Of a stretch of DNA of 64,000 nt, positions 25,960 through 41,828 are shown piece by piece (the stretch's first letter is position 1; the number at the start of each line of letters is the position of its first letter). The translations under genes and the position numbers were made by a program. Source of the DNA: Daphnia carinata (taxonomy: Eukaryota > Arthropoda > Branchiopoda > Diplostraca > Daphniidae). The notes beneath the pieces were generated by a model that was not told the origin of the DNA, did not search any database, and saw only the letters and a program-made list of their open reading frames with translations. Location of the stretch: the NCBI RefSeq assembly GCF_022539665.2, contig NC_081340.1, positions 7,067,357 to 7,131,356 of the forward strand, written 5' to 3'.

Positions 25960-27773
25960 ACGAAATCATTTGCTTCTTCAAAATAATGCTCGGGAAAGAT
26001 GAAAGAAGAAATTCAATATCGTCTTATCTTTCCGTGATGAAATTTTCTAAAAATCCCTTTCCCTGAATACCCGTAGATTTATTTCATTCGTGTAGGAATT
26101 CTGACTGTTTTTTTTTCCATCACCTTCAGATTGTTTTAAAGTGTTATTTCTATGGAAAGAACTAGATGGCGATATATTACATCGTGTTGTTAACGAAAAA
26201 TCATTCTTAAAAAAAAAAAGATAGAAAAAATCCTGTCAAATAACGTATTTATTTATCGATCCAAATGTGGATTGCAGTTAACGAGGCAAATTAATTTCGA
26301 ACTCTCATTTGTTTTTTTCAACCCATTCGTTCATTCTTTATATTTTCGTGCATGTATATCCACATTCTGGAGAGAGACACGCCTTTTCCAACAGTGTTTG
26401 CTCTCCTCTTTTCTCTTCATTTATGTACATCAGCTCATCATGCAAAAGAAATTAGTTATCAAAGTTTCAATTCTTCTCCTCACTTTAACCTCCCGGTAAA
26501 ATGAGGAGCTTAAAATAGAAAGGGAAGAACAAACGAGCATAACATACACGGTATACTTATTGGCAAGACAGTAAAAAAAAAAAAAAGGAATAAAACCAAA
26601 ATATTAAATAAAGGGAAATTATTGAAATTATCGTCATTGTTACAAAGATACGATTGGGGCGGGGGGCAAAAGGGATACACATTGTCTTCATCATTAATCA
26701 TTCGGGAGAGGAAATACCAACGATACAGCAATTTCAGTATTTCATTTTCTTTTGCTTGCAAAAACAAACAAAAAAGCAACAATTGAAGAAATTGTCTCGT
26801 TATTTTTACCGTCGATGAAGGTTTCTCGTGTCTATCAAAATAGGAAAAAAAAAGATAAGAATTGGGGGGATATAGAGAGAAAATTTGTCTACAAACACAC
26901 AAGAGGCGAATAAATTAAAAACACGCGTACGCATTTTCTCGAGCCATTGCGCGAGGAAGGAACACACATACACAAATTCGAAAAGACACGCACAGGTTCC
27001 CTGTCTGATTCCTTATTCTCATATGCAATTACATTTATATGCGAGAGATATATTGGTTACTGAGGATTAATTAAAAACACAAAACAAAAATTGTCTTAAA
27101 AACTAATCGGCTTTTTTTTTGTTTTTGTTTTGAAATTTAACATGTTTTTCTGGTTTTTGTTCACGTTGGTCACTGTTATTCGCGGATTTAAGACAGATTC
27201 GGCGGAGGAGTAGAGAAATATTGAAGGAAATAAAAATTCGGTTTTTGATGCTACTAAAATCAGAGTGAGGCAGTTTGGTGGGGGCGACGGTCGGATAGGA
27301 ACTCTTTCGCGTCAAGTTTGCATACCTAATTCTTTAGTGTGTTGATTTTTGAAACATAGAAAATTCGGGTGATTAATTCAGGATTCTTTTTTAAAAATTC
27401 GAAAATAAACACGACAGGTAATTCGATTAAAAAGAGGGGGAATAAAAAAACGAAGAAGGCGAAGGAGTCGTGGCAAAGTGATAATAGCCAATTTTTTTAA
27501 AAAAGAGGGGAAAAAGAAACACATTTTTCGTGATCACGAAAATGCTGTAGTAATTGTAGTACTAAGGTTGAGCAAAACAAAACCCATCCGGCTCGCTTCC
27601 GATAATGGATAAGTAAAAAAAAAATCATAATAATACAAAGAGGAGGTTCACGAATTTTTCACAGCGACTTGTCGCTCTCTTCTATGTGTGTCTATAAAGA
27701 GAACAGCGTCGTAAAAGATTTGGTTTTTCTTAAAAGAAAGAGGGAAAACAAAACACAAAAAATTGATGCTCTA
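25960..27773. other. Convergent 3' region of KChIP copy B and minibrain
   Basis: About 1.8 kb between two converging genes, expected to hold both 3' UTRs. No protein-coding exon was recognised. An AATAAA lies near 26607 on the plus strand, but it cannot be assigned with certainty. Nothing else stands out. Confidence 0.5.
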
Positions 27774-30766
<2,993 letters not shown>

Positions 30767-31380
30767 TTCGTGGAAAAAAAAAACAAGTCACAATTAATCA
30801 AAAATGAAAAAATACACAAATAAAAATCGGAATATAGCTATAGCAAAATGGAATGTAAAATCGTATTCAATTGTTCCTATTTTTGCCGCATGGCGCAACA
30901 TCATTTCATTAATTCCTGCTGGTGTCAACTTCAGGAATGCATTTGTAAACGTATTCAATTCTATTAAAAAAAACATTGAATGATCGCCAGTATTTGTTGG
31001 GAATGTTCTATGACCGTCCCGTTATGTGCGTGTCGTTCAATGAAACGACGTGTTCCGCCGCCAGATGGCACGGAGCCTTTCCCTATTTTCAGTTCACTTG
31101 CGAGTCTGGCTCCTCCCCCAATTTTTCCCGTCCGACGGCTCGGTCGCCCAGCACGAATGTTCCCTAGCCGTCGTGAACGCCAGGAGGGGAGAAAAGAGAC
31201 AGTGAAAGAGAGAGAGTCTGATGAAACTTGGTGCAAGAGACGGCGAAGGAGGGGAAACAGCGTGACGGCGGCCAACATAAGAAAAGACGAAGAAGAAAAT
31301 AAGGAGGGCGAGTGGGGAGGAGGGAGAAAAGACCGAGAAGGAGAACGAAAATGGCTAGACGGCGAAGAGAGAAGAAGCCA

Positions 31381-31386
31381 TATATA
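31381..31386 (-). promoter_or_regulatory. Candidate TATA box for minibrain
   Basis: TATATA read on the minus strand inside GATCGTATATATGG, in a GC-richer block about 600 bp upstream of the minibrain ATG. Location and orientation fit a core promoter, but no transcript start is visible. Confidence 0.3.
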
Positions 31387-31797
31387 CGATCCCGTCTGTC
31401 GATCAACGACCCGTCGGGAAACAACACACACATCCAGGGATGGACTACACACACACGTACACTCTAGTTGTGGGCAGACGAGAGACTTAAAAAACAAAAC
31501 AAAAAACAGAAAAAAAAGGTTAAAGCCGAAAAACGCATGCGCCGGGCAACGTAGACTGTTTCGGTATTTTGGCGTCTAAAGATCGATGATGAATCACACG
31601 CAATTCTTTTGAACTTTTGCAATTTTCTTTTCTCTTTTGGATGGCCACCAAAAACGGTGAACCTGTTATAGGAGGAAAATAAACAATTCGTTCGACGACG
31701 GACAGCGACATGTGTCGATGGCGAAAACTAGTGGGTCGGGGCGTCGGCGCAACACCACGTCCGATTGATGACGCAGTCTGGCCGTCTGAACCGGAAA

Positions 31798-31805
31798 TGA
31801 CGTCA
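31798..31805. promoter_or_regulatory. Palindromic CRE (TGACGTCA) upstream of minibrain
   Basis: An exact CRE octamer followed three bases later by the half-site GTGACGC. It lies about 1 kb upstream of the minibrain start and just beyond the 3' end of the small minus-strand unit. Confidence 0.45.
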
Positions 31806-31950
31806 CGACGTGACGCACTTGAGGCAGTTAGTGATCGTCATTGTTGAGAAACTTAATGAACCCCCCACAGACAAACACCAATTTTTGACGAGGCATTCCT
31901 TTTCTACATCAACCGTCTTTTTTTAGAAACGAAACAGAATAATGATTCCA

Positions 31951-31956
31951 TTTATT
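31951..31956 (-). terminator. Polyadenylation signal of the small minus unit
   Basis: AATAAA on the minus strand, 16 bases beyond the TAG at 31972-31974. It supports a transcript ending here. Confidence 0.45.
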
Positions 31957-31971
31957 TATCTTCCCCTCTCT

Positions 31972-32511
31972 CTATCTCCACCCATCCCGTTGCAGCCAGA
32001 CGAAAGAGAAAATGTCTGGCATTCCATACTCTTGCTCTAGAGCCATTTTCGGGAGTACGAGCTCTGTGTGTTGTCTGTGGTAGTGGTACCAGACTTCCGG
32101 TCCACTCAAGCAGAGAGTGGAGGAACTGGGAGGAGGGGGGAAACAAAAAATCAAAAGCTGCAAAAAAAAAAAATAATAGTAAAATAAAACAACAACAAGG
32201 AGGAGGTAAAAGCGACCAGAGTCAAACCCTGCCACCAGGGAATAAATAGACGCAACCGGCATTCTCACGTGATTTCTTCTCTTCCTTCTGCTCTTTCGAG
32301 TTTTGCATGACGACCGTGTCAACGGCACCGTGAACGACATTCTCACTCATTAGAATTATTCATTCATTATTATTTGTGTTTACAGTAAACGACTCAATTG
32401 CTTCGTAATTGGCAGTTAAAACATACTTTTGCTGTGGTGAATTTGCATCTGGTCATGTTTGTGCCAGTCGGGTCGCTTAGGCTGGACCAAAACGGAGCTT
32501 TCCATCGCCAT
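31972..32511 (-). CDS. Unidentified small spliced protein gene
   Basis: Not recognised. Coding evidence on the minus strand is as follows. An exon at 32427..32511 begins MAMESSVLVQPKRPDWHK and ends at a GTATGT donor. A middle block at 32269..32350 is bounded by a GTGAGA donor. A last exon begins after a strong T-run/GCAG acceptor at about 32161 and ends with EYGMPDIFSFVWLQRDGWR and TAG at 31972. One chain keeps phase (32427..32511, then about 32269..32343, then 31972..32160), but its middle acceptor (AATGAG) lacks a pyrimidine tract. A second ORF in the middle block starts MSENVVHGAVDTVVMQNS and looks more protein-like, so it could be an alternative first exon. Two leader exons and a polyadenylation signal support real transcription. 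The exact product is unresolved. Confidence 0.35.
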
Positions 32512-32659
32512 TCAGCAGAGGTCACTAGATGACCTCTTTTGACCTTTTCAATACTGTTGAAGGCGGGGTCAAATGAGGTGAAGCGTTGCGCGGGTTTTTT
32601 CTTCTACTCCACCCCCCAAAAAAGTTTCTTTCTCTGTCACCTCACTGTGAATCACTCAC

Positions 32660-32722
32660 TTGAGACACTTTAAGAGAATTCGTATTACTCAATCAAAGAG
32701 TTTTCGTCAACTCAGTGACAAC
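32660..32722 (-). other. Leader exon of the small minus unit
   Basis: A 63-bp putative non-coding exon. Its acceptor (TTCTTCTCTTTCAG preceded by a CTTAAACCTAAC branch-like motif) and donor (CTCAA then GTGAGT) are both strong. The next acceptor downstream (GCCTTCAACAG, exon from 32553) leads to the MAMESS start. Confidence 0.4.
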
Positions 32723-34173
32723 CTGAAAGAGAAGAATATGTTAGGTTTAAGCACGAAATGAATCTTACATAATTAGAATGCTTGGTATTAATCTGGCAAA
32801 TTATTATGGGTAACATTTTCATGCAATCGCTGTAACTACGAATAGTTAGCAAAACATCAGTAATCAAATTTTTTGGGTTGAATACCAAGTTCATGAGAAC
32901 TGGAAAGCCTGGAATGTTACAAGCGAATAGAAATGCTTTAGCAAAATGGGATACCTTTCTGGAAACAACCCAAAGAGAGGAGTCTACACTTGTTCCTTTT
33001 GGCTTCTGTTTCTTCTTTTCGAAAAGTACAATGGTTGTCAAGATCCAATTAATATCACTAGGAACCAGCTTTTAAATTGTTTTTATGTGCTGCCATGGCG
33101 TTTTTTTTTCACGAGCCAGACGACACAACACGACACACGCACGGCGTACATGTACAATTTTCACTGTACACAGTGATGGCGGGTGTCTCGCACGACGGAC
33201 TGAAACTTTCCCACTCGAAAACACCGCGACTCTTGTGTGTTAAACACGGCTTTTAACTTGAACTACACACAGTTTCACTACACAAACAAGCTTCTGTTAA
33301 TCAAAGCCCACGAATCCAATGACGTACGCAGTTTTTTAACTCTTTTTCTGGGCGATTGGAATTACGTGTTGACATATCAACAAGGCCCCGAAAACAGCTA
33401 CGGAGACAATACGAGCGCCCTCTCTCAATTCAGAGTTCTTCTCCTCTCTCTTTTGCAAATGGCGTTGCTACCCTGGACTCTATAGACCGGCGCCGCGTAT
33501 CGGCAACTAAATGAAACTTCATGAATTTTCTTTCGTCTTTTATTTTGATACTTAATAAGTAAGTATAGATTAATTAAAAATGGAGGTATAATATTATAAA
33601 CGACGTAATGCTTTATTTATCGTGAGTTCGCATAAAAGTTCGCCTTCAGCTTTAAATTAAATTAATTATTACAGATCAGCGCCATCTTCCGATAACATTT
33701 ATAACTCTTAAATGACCGTGGAAAAGCGCTGTGAGATTTCGACTTGTTTGGTCAAACGAAACAACTGTTTTCTAGGAAAATCTTATCTATCACGAATTCC
33801 ATTCCATATTTTAGATCAAGGTTATGATGCAAAACGTGTTTTTCGTTGAAAATTGCGTAGGCTCTCACGATAATATGCGATTATGTAATTTGTATTTTGA
33901 AGAAATTTGTTATAAAACGAATTTGATTTGTTCTTCAACTATTTTGTCAGATTTCTATAATAAATCACGTAGTTCCTGTAACATTTTAAAAAGAGTATTT
34001 TGCATGCCATTTTTTTCAATTTCTGTAACACAAAACAAAATATCTCAATTTTTGGTGTTACTATGATTTTCAAAAATGCATTAGAAGCAGACGTCCGGCT
34101 ATCCGTACACAGGAAACGACGGGTTGTAAGTCTGTTTGAAGTCCTACTTCAAATTTAAATAGAAAATCTTAAC
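32723..34173. other. Spacer before FAM98
   Basis: Between the divergently transcribed small minus unit and FAM98. It should contain both promoters. Splice-like sites occur on the minus strand near 32,880-33,000 (a short intron with GTATCC donor and TTCCAG acceptor), suggesting more leader exons. No conserved protein was recognised. Confidence 0.4.
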
Positions 34174-35666
34174 ATGGAAACAGACACTGTCACTAGTCTC
34201 GAGAATCTGGGGTATATTTCTTGGTTATAAAAAAAATAACTGCAACACATTTTAAACAATTATCTAACTCACAGATACTCCGGCACATACAACGATGTTG
34301 CTCAGTTGACACGCCTGCTTGATCGCAACGACCCTACTTATATAGTAGAAATGAGTAAACTTGTGAATTTTTTGTCGGTTAAGTTAAAATCCCTTTGCCA
34401 ACTGGAAGATATGGTTAACACAATTGAGAAACCTGAAGAAGCGGAGATGTTTTGGATGGAATTGGCTGGACTTTTACGAGAACTCTGTAAGGCATAGACA
34501 TTTGTCAATTACCATTTTAATAGAAAAAACCACAATGTCTTTTAAAATATTCCCAGATTGTCCTTATTCTGCTTTGACGGATGGACCACCAGCAGCAAGA
34601 CTTGCAAACAGAGAAAACCGTCTTAAACTATTGAACTTTCTCATTTCTGAATGTCAAGCTGCAATGATGAACAATCTTGAAAATCAATTGGAGAAGAGTT
34701 TGCCAAAATCTGTAAACATATTTACAACATTTCGGTTATCATCACATGTAAATTGTACTTTTCCAAATTTAGGAAACTCCTACCTCTGAAAGACTGAAAT
34801 CTGCCTTGATGACTTTGGGCTTTAGCAAGCCACCTTCTGATATCTCTGCTCAGCAACTATTCAATAAAATGGGTGTCAAGATTAGAGAAATTTTAGCGTC
34901 AGCACCTAAAGGCTATCCGGGACCTCCTTTACTCAAAACTGCGCTTACAGAAAAACAATGGTCTCAGCTACATCAACTGCTGGCAGAGCTGAACAAAGAC
35001 TACAAACTAAGACGAGAAATGTTACTAACCAGACTTGACGTTACAGTCCTATCTTTTACGGTAAAAAATTTTACAATTAGTTCAGTGAATTACCTTGTAA
35101 ATTAATTTTGTTTAGTGGTCACCAAACGTGAAATCAAAAATGGATGAGGTATCTGCTATTTACCAACCATTGAGATCTAGCATGCAGGCTGAACCCAAAG
35201 TGACAATTAGCCGCTTGTTATCTGCCAGGTGGAATTGTTTTTTGAATTTCGGGCTTCGTGATAATAATATGTTCCGATTTTGCTTATTCAGAGAGGATGT
35301 TGCGTACGAGGAGAAAACGAGTAGCGCTTCCGTTAGGGAGAAAACGAAAACTCCTCTCCAAAGAATGCTCATTGGCGAGGTAGGATAATTGACATCAGCG
35401 ATGTGTTTTCGATTAAGTTTACAAAATTGTTCGTAATCCGTAAGGTCCCTGATCGTGGAGGTCGTCCTACTGAACAGCGCCGACCACCACCCGAAATGCC
35501 TGGATGGCAGAAACGTAAACCGGATGGAGGTGGTCGAGGTGGATATCGCGGTGGTGGGGGAGGAAGTCAAAGAGGAGGTGGCCGCGTCCAAGGAAGTTGG
35601 AATCAAGGAGGCAACTCATGGAACCAAGATCAGAAGCCACAGTGGCGTGGCAGAGGAAGACGTTAA
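34174..35666 (+). CDS. FAM98: FAM98 family protein
   Basis: Seven coding exons: 34174..34211, 34275..34486, 34557..34711, 34773..35060, 35116..35228, 35292..35379 and 35445..35666, giving 371 residues with consistent phases and introns of 55-72 bp. Conserved landmarks are TSLENLGY at the N-terminus, YCPYSALTDG after exon 2, LGFSKPPSDIS, RREMLLTRLDVTVLSF, WSPNVKSKMDE, the SARED junction, and VPDRGGRPTEQRRPPPEMPG before a Gly/Arg-rich (RGG-type) tail from about residue 324. The N-terminal region corresponds to the calponin-homology-like fold of FAM98. In animals FAM98B/A belongs to the tRNA ligase complex with RTCB, DDX1 and CGI-99, and FAM98A is also a PRMT1 substrate; that function is inferred. 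The RGG tail is shorter than in human FAM98A. Confidence 0.95.
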
Positions 35667-35708
35667 CATTTCAAGGAAAAATTGTGAATGAAAATGTTCT
35701 TTGGGCAA

Positions 35709-35714
35709 AATAAA
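35709..35714 (+). terminator. Polyadenylation signal of FAM98
   Basis: AATAAA 43 bases past the FAM98 stop codon, in A/T-rich sequence. Confidence 0.7.
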
Positions 35715-35750
35715 AATTAATAAATACATTACGGCTGTTGAAAATGATTT

Positions 35751-35756
35751 TTTATT
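35751..35756 (-). terminator. Polyadenylation signal of mRpL33
   Basis: AATAAA on the minus strand (overlapping copies to 35760), about 115 bases past the mRpL33 stop. FAM98 and mRpL33 therefore end within about 40 bp of each other in convergent orientation. Confidence 0.6.
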
Positions 35757-35871
35757 TATTTTAATCTACACCATCTCAGCATAATCTACATACTGCGAAC
35801 TTTCTTCTTTTCTCTATATATGCACATATTCCTAACTGAAAGAAAAAAACAAACATAAGATTACAACAGTT

Positions 35872-36112
35872 TTAGGGTGAATGTTTTATGATATTACTCC
35901 AGGGATCAAAGCGAATAACTTCCATCTTCTCATCCAGTCTAGGTCGAATCAAGTTAACTCTATGACCAGAAACAATACTCTCCAACATGACCAAGACATC
36001 CCTGAAAATAATTTTTTTTATGGAGCCTTATTAAACTTGTGTTTTACTTCCCATGCTATGTGTCATACTTGGCTTTGGCTTTCTTAGCAAAAAGAACTCT
36101 GGTAATCAGCAT
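35872..36112 (-). CDS. mRpL33: Mitochondrial ribosomal protein L33
   Basis: Two exons on the minus strand, 36069..36112 and 35872..36001, joined across a 67-bp intron (GTATGA donor, TTATTTTCAG acceptor). The product is 57 residues, against about 65 in human MRPL33. It begins MLITRVLFAKKAKAKDVLVM, matching the MRPL33 start ([20 protein letters not shown]), and continues with RPRLDEKMEVIRFDPW, matching RNRLREKLTLLHYDP. MRPL33 (bL33 family) is a small component of the mitochondrial large subunit. The gene converges with FAM98 and is back-to-back with CCDC85, about 640 bp away. Both exons are too short to stand out as long ORFs, so the call rests on splice phase and motif agreement. Confidence 0.85.
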
Positions 36113-36751
36113 AATGAATTAATAATGCTATGATTCGTGTATCCTTTGGGTATGGGATACGAAGAAAGGATAACGTAGTTCAAGAAGTCGTTACTTTCAC
36201 ACGAAACACTAGAGAAATTTTCAAAAACAATGTAACGCCACTATAACGTGCCCTTGTGATAGCAGACGGAAAGAAGATTATCGATAGCTGAATTTGCGAT
36301 ACCAAAAGGTTTGGCTTCACCGTTTCAGAGTAGTTTTTTAAATTTCCAAAATAAAATTAATCTAGATACAACTTAGATTTTTTTTGTTGATACTTCAGCC
36401 GTACGCAAAAATGTATTCATTGACAGAAATTTGAATTTATTTATAATTGGGTTAAGGAATTTCGAAGAAATAAAAACAATTCCAAGTTCAACCCCCTAGC
36501 GGAAAACTAGGCAAAGTAAAATGCGGAAATGCCGAGTCTCAAATCGAATCGAGGTCTCGAACTAGAATGGAATGACGTTTACCTGTATACCTACCTACTT
36601 AGAATAGCGTCTGTCGCTTGGGTGTTTGCTATCGATTGTGTCAGTAGCACTGTTTTAGTGTTTTCGTTCAGTTGTGTAAATGTGCGCTGAAAAGTCAACA
36701 ATTGTGAATATGCGCATTTTATCAAAACTAACAGTTTGCAATTAGGTGCTG
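36113..36751. other. Shared upstream region of mRpL33 and CCDC85
   Basis: About 640 bp between divergent genes, likely a shared promoter region. A branch-like AACTAAC and an acceptor (GCAATTAG ending at 36745) six bases before the CCDC85 ATG imply a non-coding first exon for CCDC85 in this stretch. Its donor was not placed. Confidence 0.5.
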
Positions 36752-38606
<1,855 letters not shown>

Positions 38607-38629
38607 GATCTAGGAAACAACAAAAAGAA

Positions 38630-38635
38630 AATAAA
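38630..38635 (+). terminator. Polyadenylation signal of CCDC85
   Basis: AATAAA 24 bases after the CCDC85 stop codon. Confidence 0.65.
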
Positions 38636-40016
38636 TTACGTTATTACGTTGACCTGATTTGCTCCGGCCCCCGAGTGACGTTTTCTCCTTTTTTCTTTTG
38701 ACCCAATCAAGCCGTCCCAAAACTCATTTTTCGTGCCAAGGCGATTATTTTGTCGTCTCTTTTCCCAATTCCGTCCACTTTGTTTTAAGGTGACACTCTT
38801 TTGTATGTAGTGGGTGTCATTTAATTTCATATCTGCCATTTTTCTTTTCCTTTTACTTGACATTCTTTATTACAACTGTCTTCTTTCCGAAACCGTGTTT
38901 GGAATGAAGCCCTACCTCCTCCCGCCTTGCCTCTTTAATTGATTCAATCATTGTTAAACTTCATTTTCACTAATCCCATCGGAGAAACAAATACAAAATC
39001 TATTTATTCGCAAATGTTTTGTTTAGTTGACGATTTTAAAAGTTATTTAACTATTTTTTTGCGGAAACAAAGTAAGTTGTATTGTGATTAAGAATTGGGG
39101 ATAAAGGAATGAAAAAAAATCCCAGCCATTCAAAGGAAAAAAAAATTGGGAAATAATTGGATTTGATAATATATATATATAATCGACTAAATACATTCTC
39201 TTATTTTGTAGGACGAGGAAAAAACATTAGACCAAATCAACCGGAGCAACTTCGACGTAGATACAATACCAAGAAAAAAATGGGCAGAGACACACACACA
39301 AAAAAAAATTAATACGAAAGAGAGGACGCAAAAATCATGGGAAACGGAAAGTGAGTTCGATTATACATATATAGCTTGAGAGTAGTGTAGCTGGGACGGA
39401 TTCTTAGTTTTTACACATACACCAACAAGGAACATTTTCTTGGATGTTGTTCTTTTTTTCCTCTTCGACGAAGAGTAATAGTAAGTAAAGGGGTAGGGGT
39501 CCTCAAATTGCTAAATGGTCCGAAAATTGATCACTTTCTGTTATGTAGATCAAGTCACGAAAGGTGGGGTGCAATTCGTAGGAGTAGAAAACATGAATCA
39601 CATAGATGGGATGAAAGGGGACGGAAGAAAAATGTGCTAGTGTGTGCTTTTTCGTATGTCGAGTCAGACAAAGGCAAAACAGATTGCACGCTGAGGTGTA
39701 ATCGCCAGTGACTCGTCGAAGGGGGGCACGCGAAGTAGAATGGCAAGAAAAAAAAAAACGAAAACAAACAAAGGGAGTGAGAAGAATAACCTGTAGGACG
39801 GAAAAAAACACCCCCTTTAAAATCGAAAAAGAAAACCGGGAGCTGAAAAGGAACTTATCACAAACAAAAATCAAATATTGTGGAGGTACTAGTTTGAAAA
39901 GAGAAAAAAAGGAATGACAGATCAAAGGCAAGGGTTGACAGGGTTTGGAACTTTCTTTTTGTATGTTGTCCTTTTTTGAACGATGAGCCTTTCTTTTTCT
40001 GTAAATTCTTTCTACC
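38636..40016. other. Convergent region between CCDC85 and the BTG gene
   Basis: About 1.4 kb, mostly the expected 3' UTR of the minus-strand BTG gene. It contains A runs and a TA repeat near 39171. An AATAAA on the minus strand near 39002 could end the BTG transcript. No further coding exon was seen. Confidence 0.45.
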
Positions 40017-40958
40017 TCAGACCTTAACCATCTGCCCCATTGGCCAGTTGTTGAGGTAACGGACGGCAGGGACGTAAAGGCCCCATGGGTGCTGTTGTTG
40101 GACGTAGCGAGATTTGGGTGCGTGATAGTTAAGGGCCATCGGCGGTGGAGGTGACAAGGAACTATAGGAAGAGGTTGCAGTCACGGGGTACCAGCCCTTG
40201 TGCGACGGTTCGTAGTTGGGGTAAAAACAATTGAGTCGGTACTGCTGTTGCTGCTGCTGCTGTTGGACAACACGCGGTGGACTCAACGGCGACGGAGATA
40301 CTCTGCTTCGATGGCTAGTGTTTCGTCGAGGACTATGTTGTTGGGGTACAGCCAAACCCCTGTCACTGTCGGTCACGACTTGCAGAGGCCTTAACGCGCT
40401 GTCGGCAATGGCCTTGGTGCCCGTTTCCTTTCCAAACGATGCCACGGTGCAGTAGGATCCTTCATGCTCGCCAAATCTACAAGGCCATCCAAAGGACAAC
40501 ATTGAAAACCAACTGTTGATGTCTATTAGATGATAATTAGTCACCTGCAAGAGACCTCTCTTGGGTCTACCCACATGGTGAACTCCACCGGCAGCTTCAG
40601 ATCACAGTACTCAATACCAGTCTCTAAGGCAGCTTTTTGGATGAGAGGATCAGGCCTGCTACCTCCATTTATTCTGATGCAACGGAAGCCCTGGCCTCTT
40701 TGAGGTCTTTCAGGAAACCAATGATCCTATAAGACACAGAAATTTTAACATTTTAGACTTTTTAAAAATCAACAACAGAAAAATGATCAACAGCTAATGT
40801 AGTAAAGATGTGATTCCTACATGGAACCTCTCCTCAAACAGCCTAACCAGATGACTCTTAAAAGTCTGTAGTCTGTCTTCAGAAATGTTGGCTAGCTGGC
40901 TGGATTGGGACACCAGCTGTGTAAGGAAAAGTGCCGCAGCTTCGATTTCTTCTTTCAT
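40017..40958 (-). CDS. BTG/Tob family antiproliferative protein, BTG3-like
   Basis: Three coding exons on the minus strand: 40821..40958, 40545..40726 and 40017..40476, giving 259 residues with matching phases. The protein starts MKEEIEAAALFLTQLVS, like BTG3. Box A follows as DHWFPERPQRGQGFRCIRIN (47-66). Box B is LPVEFTMWVDPREVSCRFGE (91-110), then YCTVASFG. These define the APRO fold that binds the CAF1/CNOT7 deadenylase in this family, giving mRNA decay and antiproliferative activity. The tail is Pro/Ser-rich with an eight-Gln run and ends NNWPMGQMVKV. The open frame continues 18 codons upstream of the ATG but contains only a GTG there, so Met at 40958 (AAC ATG A) is the start. BTG3 is the closest subtype by the MKxEI start and box B; Tob is less likely. 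Confidence 0.92.
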
Positions 40959-41828
40959 GTTGTGCTCGTGTTTCTTTGATGTGTCGACAAACGGGTTAGT
41001 TGAACAAAACACGAAAAAAAAACGGGAAACAGTGCGTTGTGGACAGTGTCTACAGATTGACTAAAGCTTTGACTAAAGATATTTCAACTGGGTTATATTT
41101 CAAATGAGATTCTTTTGTTCCAGTACGAGGCCTTGGCTACGCACCATTGAGGGGAGGGCCAGAAAAAAAATCAAGTGACGAAATTCTATGACAAAGCTGC
41201 GACTCGTTTCTACTCACTACTACAGATATCCACGTTGCTCAACTCACACAACGACAAGTAGACAAACGTTTCACAGCCCGTCCGAAAAGGATGTCAACGA
41301 ACGGAATGAGCACCCTCTGGTGGATGAAGTTTTTCCTCACCGCCTGATGGCGTTCGGGCTACCTCTTGGCGAAATTTCGAAAGTTTGGATTAATGCCTGT
41401 TTGCCATATTGTTGCGCAACGAAACTCACTTAAAAGTTACGAAAAATAATTGAACTTAAGAATATTCTGACTAGATTGGAAATTTTAGTATGGTCGCTTT
41501 CGAAATATTTGACAGCTTGTTTGACTGATCTGCTTTTTATCAGGCCGTTTTCGAATGTTAGCAGTAACGAAGAGGGAGGGGAGGGATATTCATCATGCTG
41601 AATAACTTGTCCTAAAAATACGGTAATAATGATAATAATTAAGCTTAAATATGTGGACCACCTTTGCATATTAATGGATAAACGATCCTCCAGACATAGG
41701 GCAATTTTTTGTTTTCACCAGTAAAATTTTCCAAACAGAAATGCTTTTCATGCTCGACCGATTAACTCTAGAATTTGAACGAACTGCACATCCTATCACT
41801 GGCTGATCACTTGAGAACACATACTTAC
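40959..41828. other. Upstream region of the BTG gene
   Basis: About 870 bp of likely promoter and 5' leader of the BTG gene. On the minus strand, a splice acceptor-like ATTTTTAG at about 41615 is followed by an open stretch (41430-41615). It may belong to the unit starting at 41861, but the frame that keeps phase stops quickly. Confidence 0.35.

Larger units (their letters stand above)
30767..31950. other. Upstream region of minibrain
   Basis: Promoter and 5' leader territory of minibrain. It has a GC-richer, GA-rich block at 31,150-31,480 and a CRE at 31798. ORFs of about 180-200 residues overlap on both strands at 30,964-31,579. They are Arg/Glu- or Ser/Leu-rich translations of the same purine-rich block and show no domain. 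Confidence 0.5.

Noticed and set aside
30964-31579. Overlapping ORFs of about 180-200 codons on both strands upstream of minibrain
   Set aside because: Both are translations of the same purine-rich GA block. One is Arg/Glu-rich, the other Ser/Leu-rich. They look like promoter or leader DNA, not protein genes.
36540-36575. tRNA T-arm-like sequence (GAGGTCTCGAACTAG)
   Set aside because: No acceptor stem, anticodon arm or A box could be matched around it on either strand.
40959-41012. 18-codon upstream extension of the BTG protein
   Set aside because: The extension begins with GTG, not ATG, and the family starts at MKxEI. The downstream ATG is the proper start.
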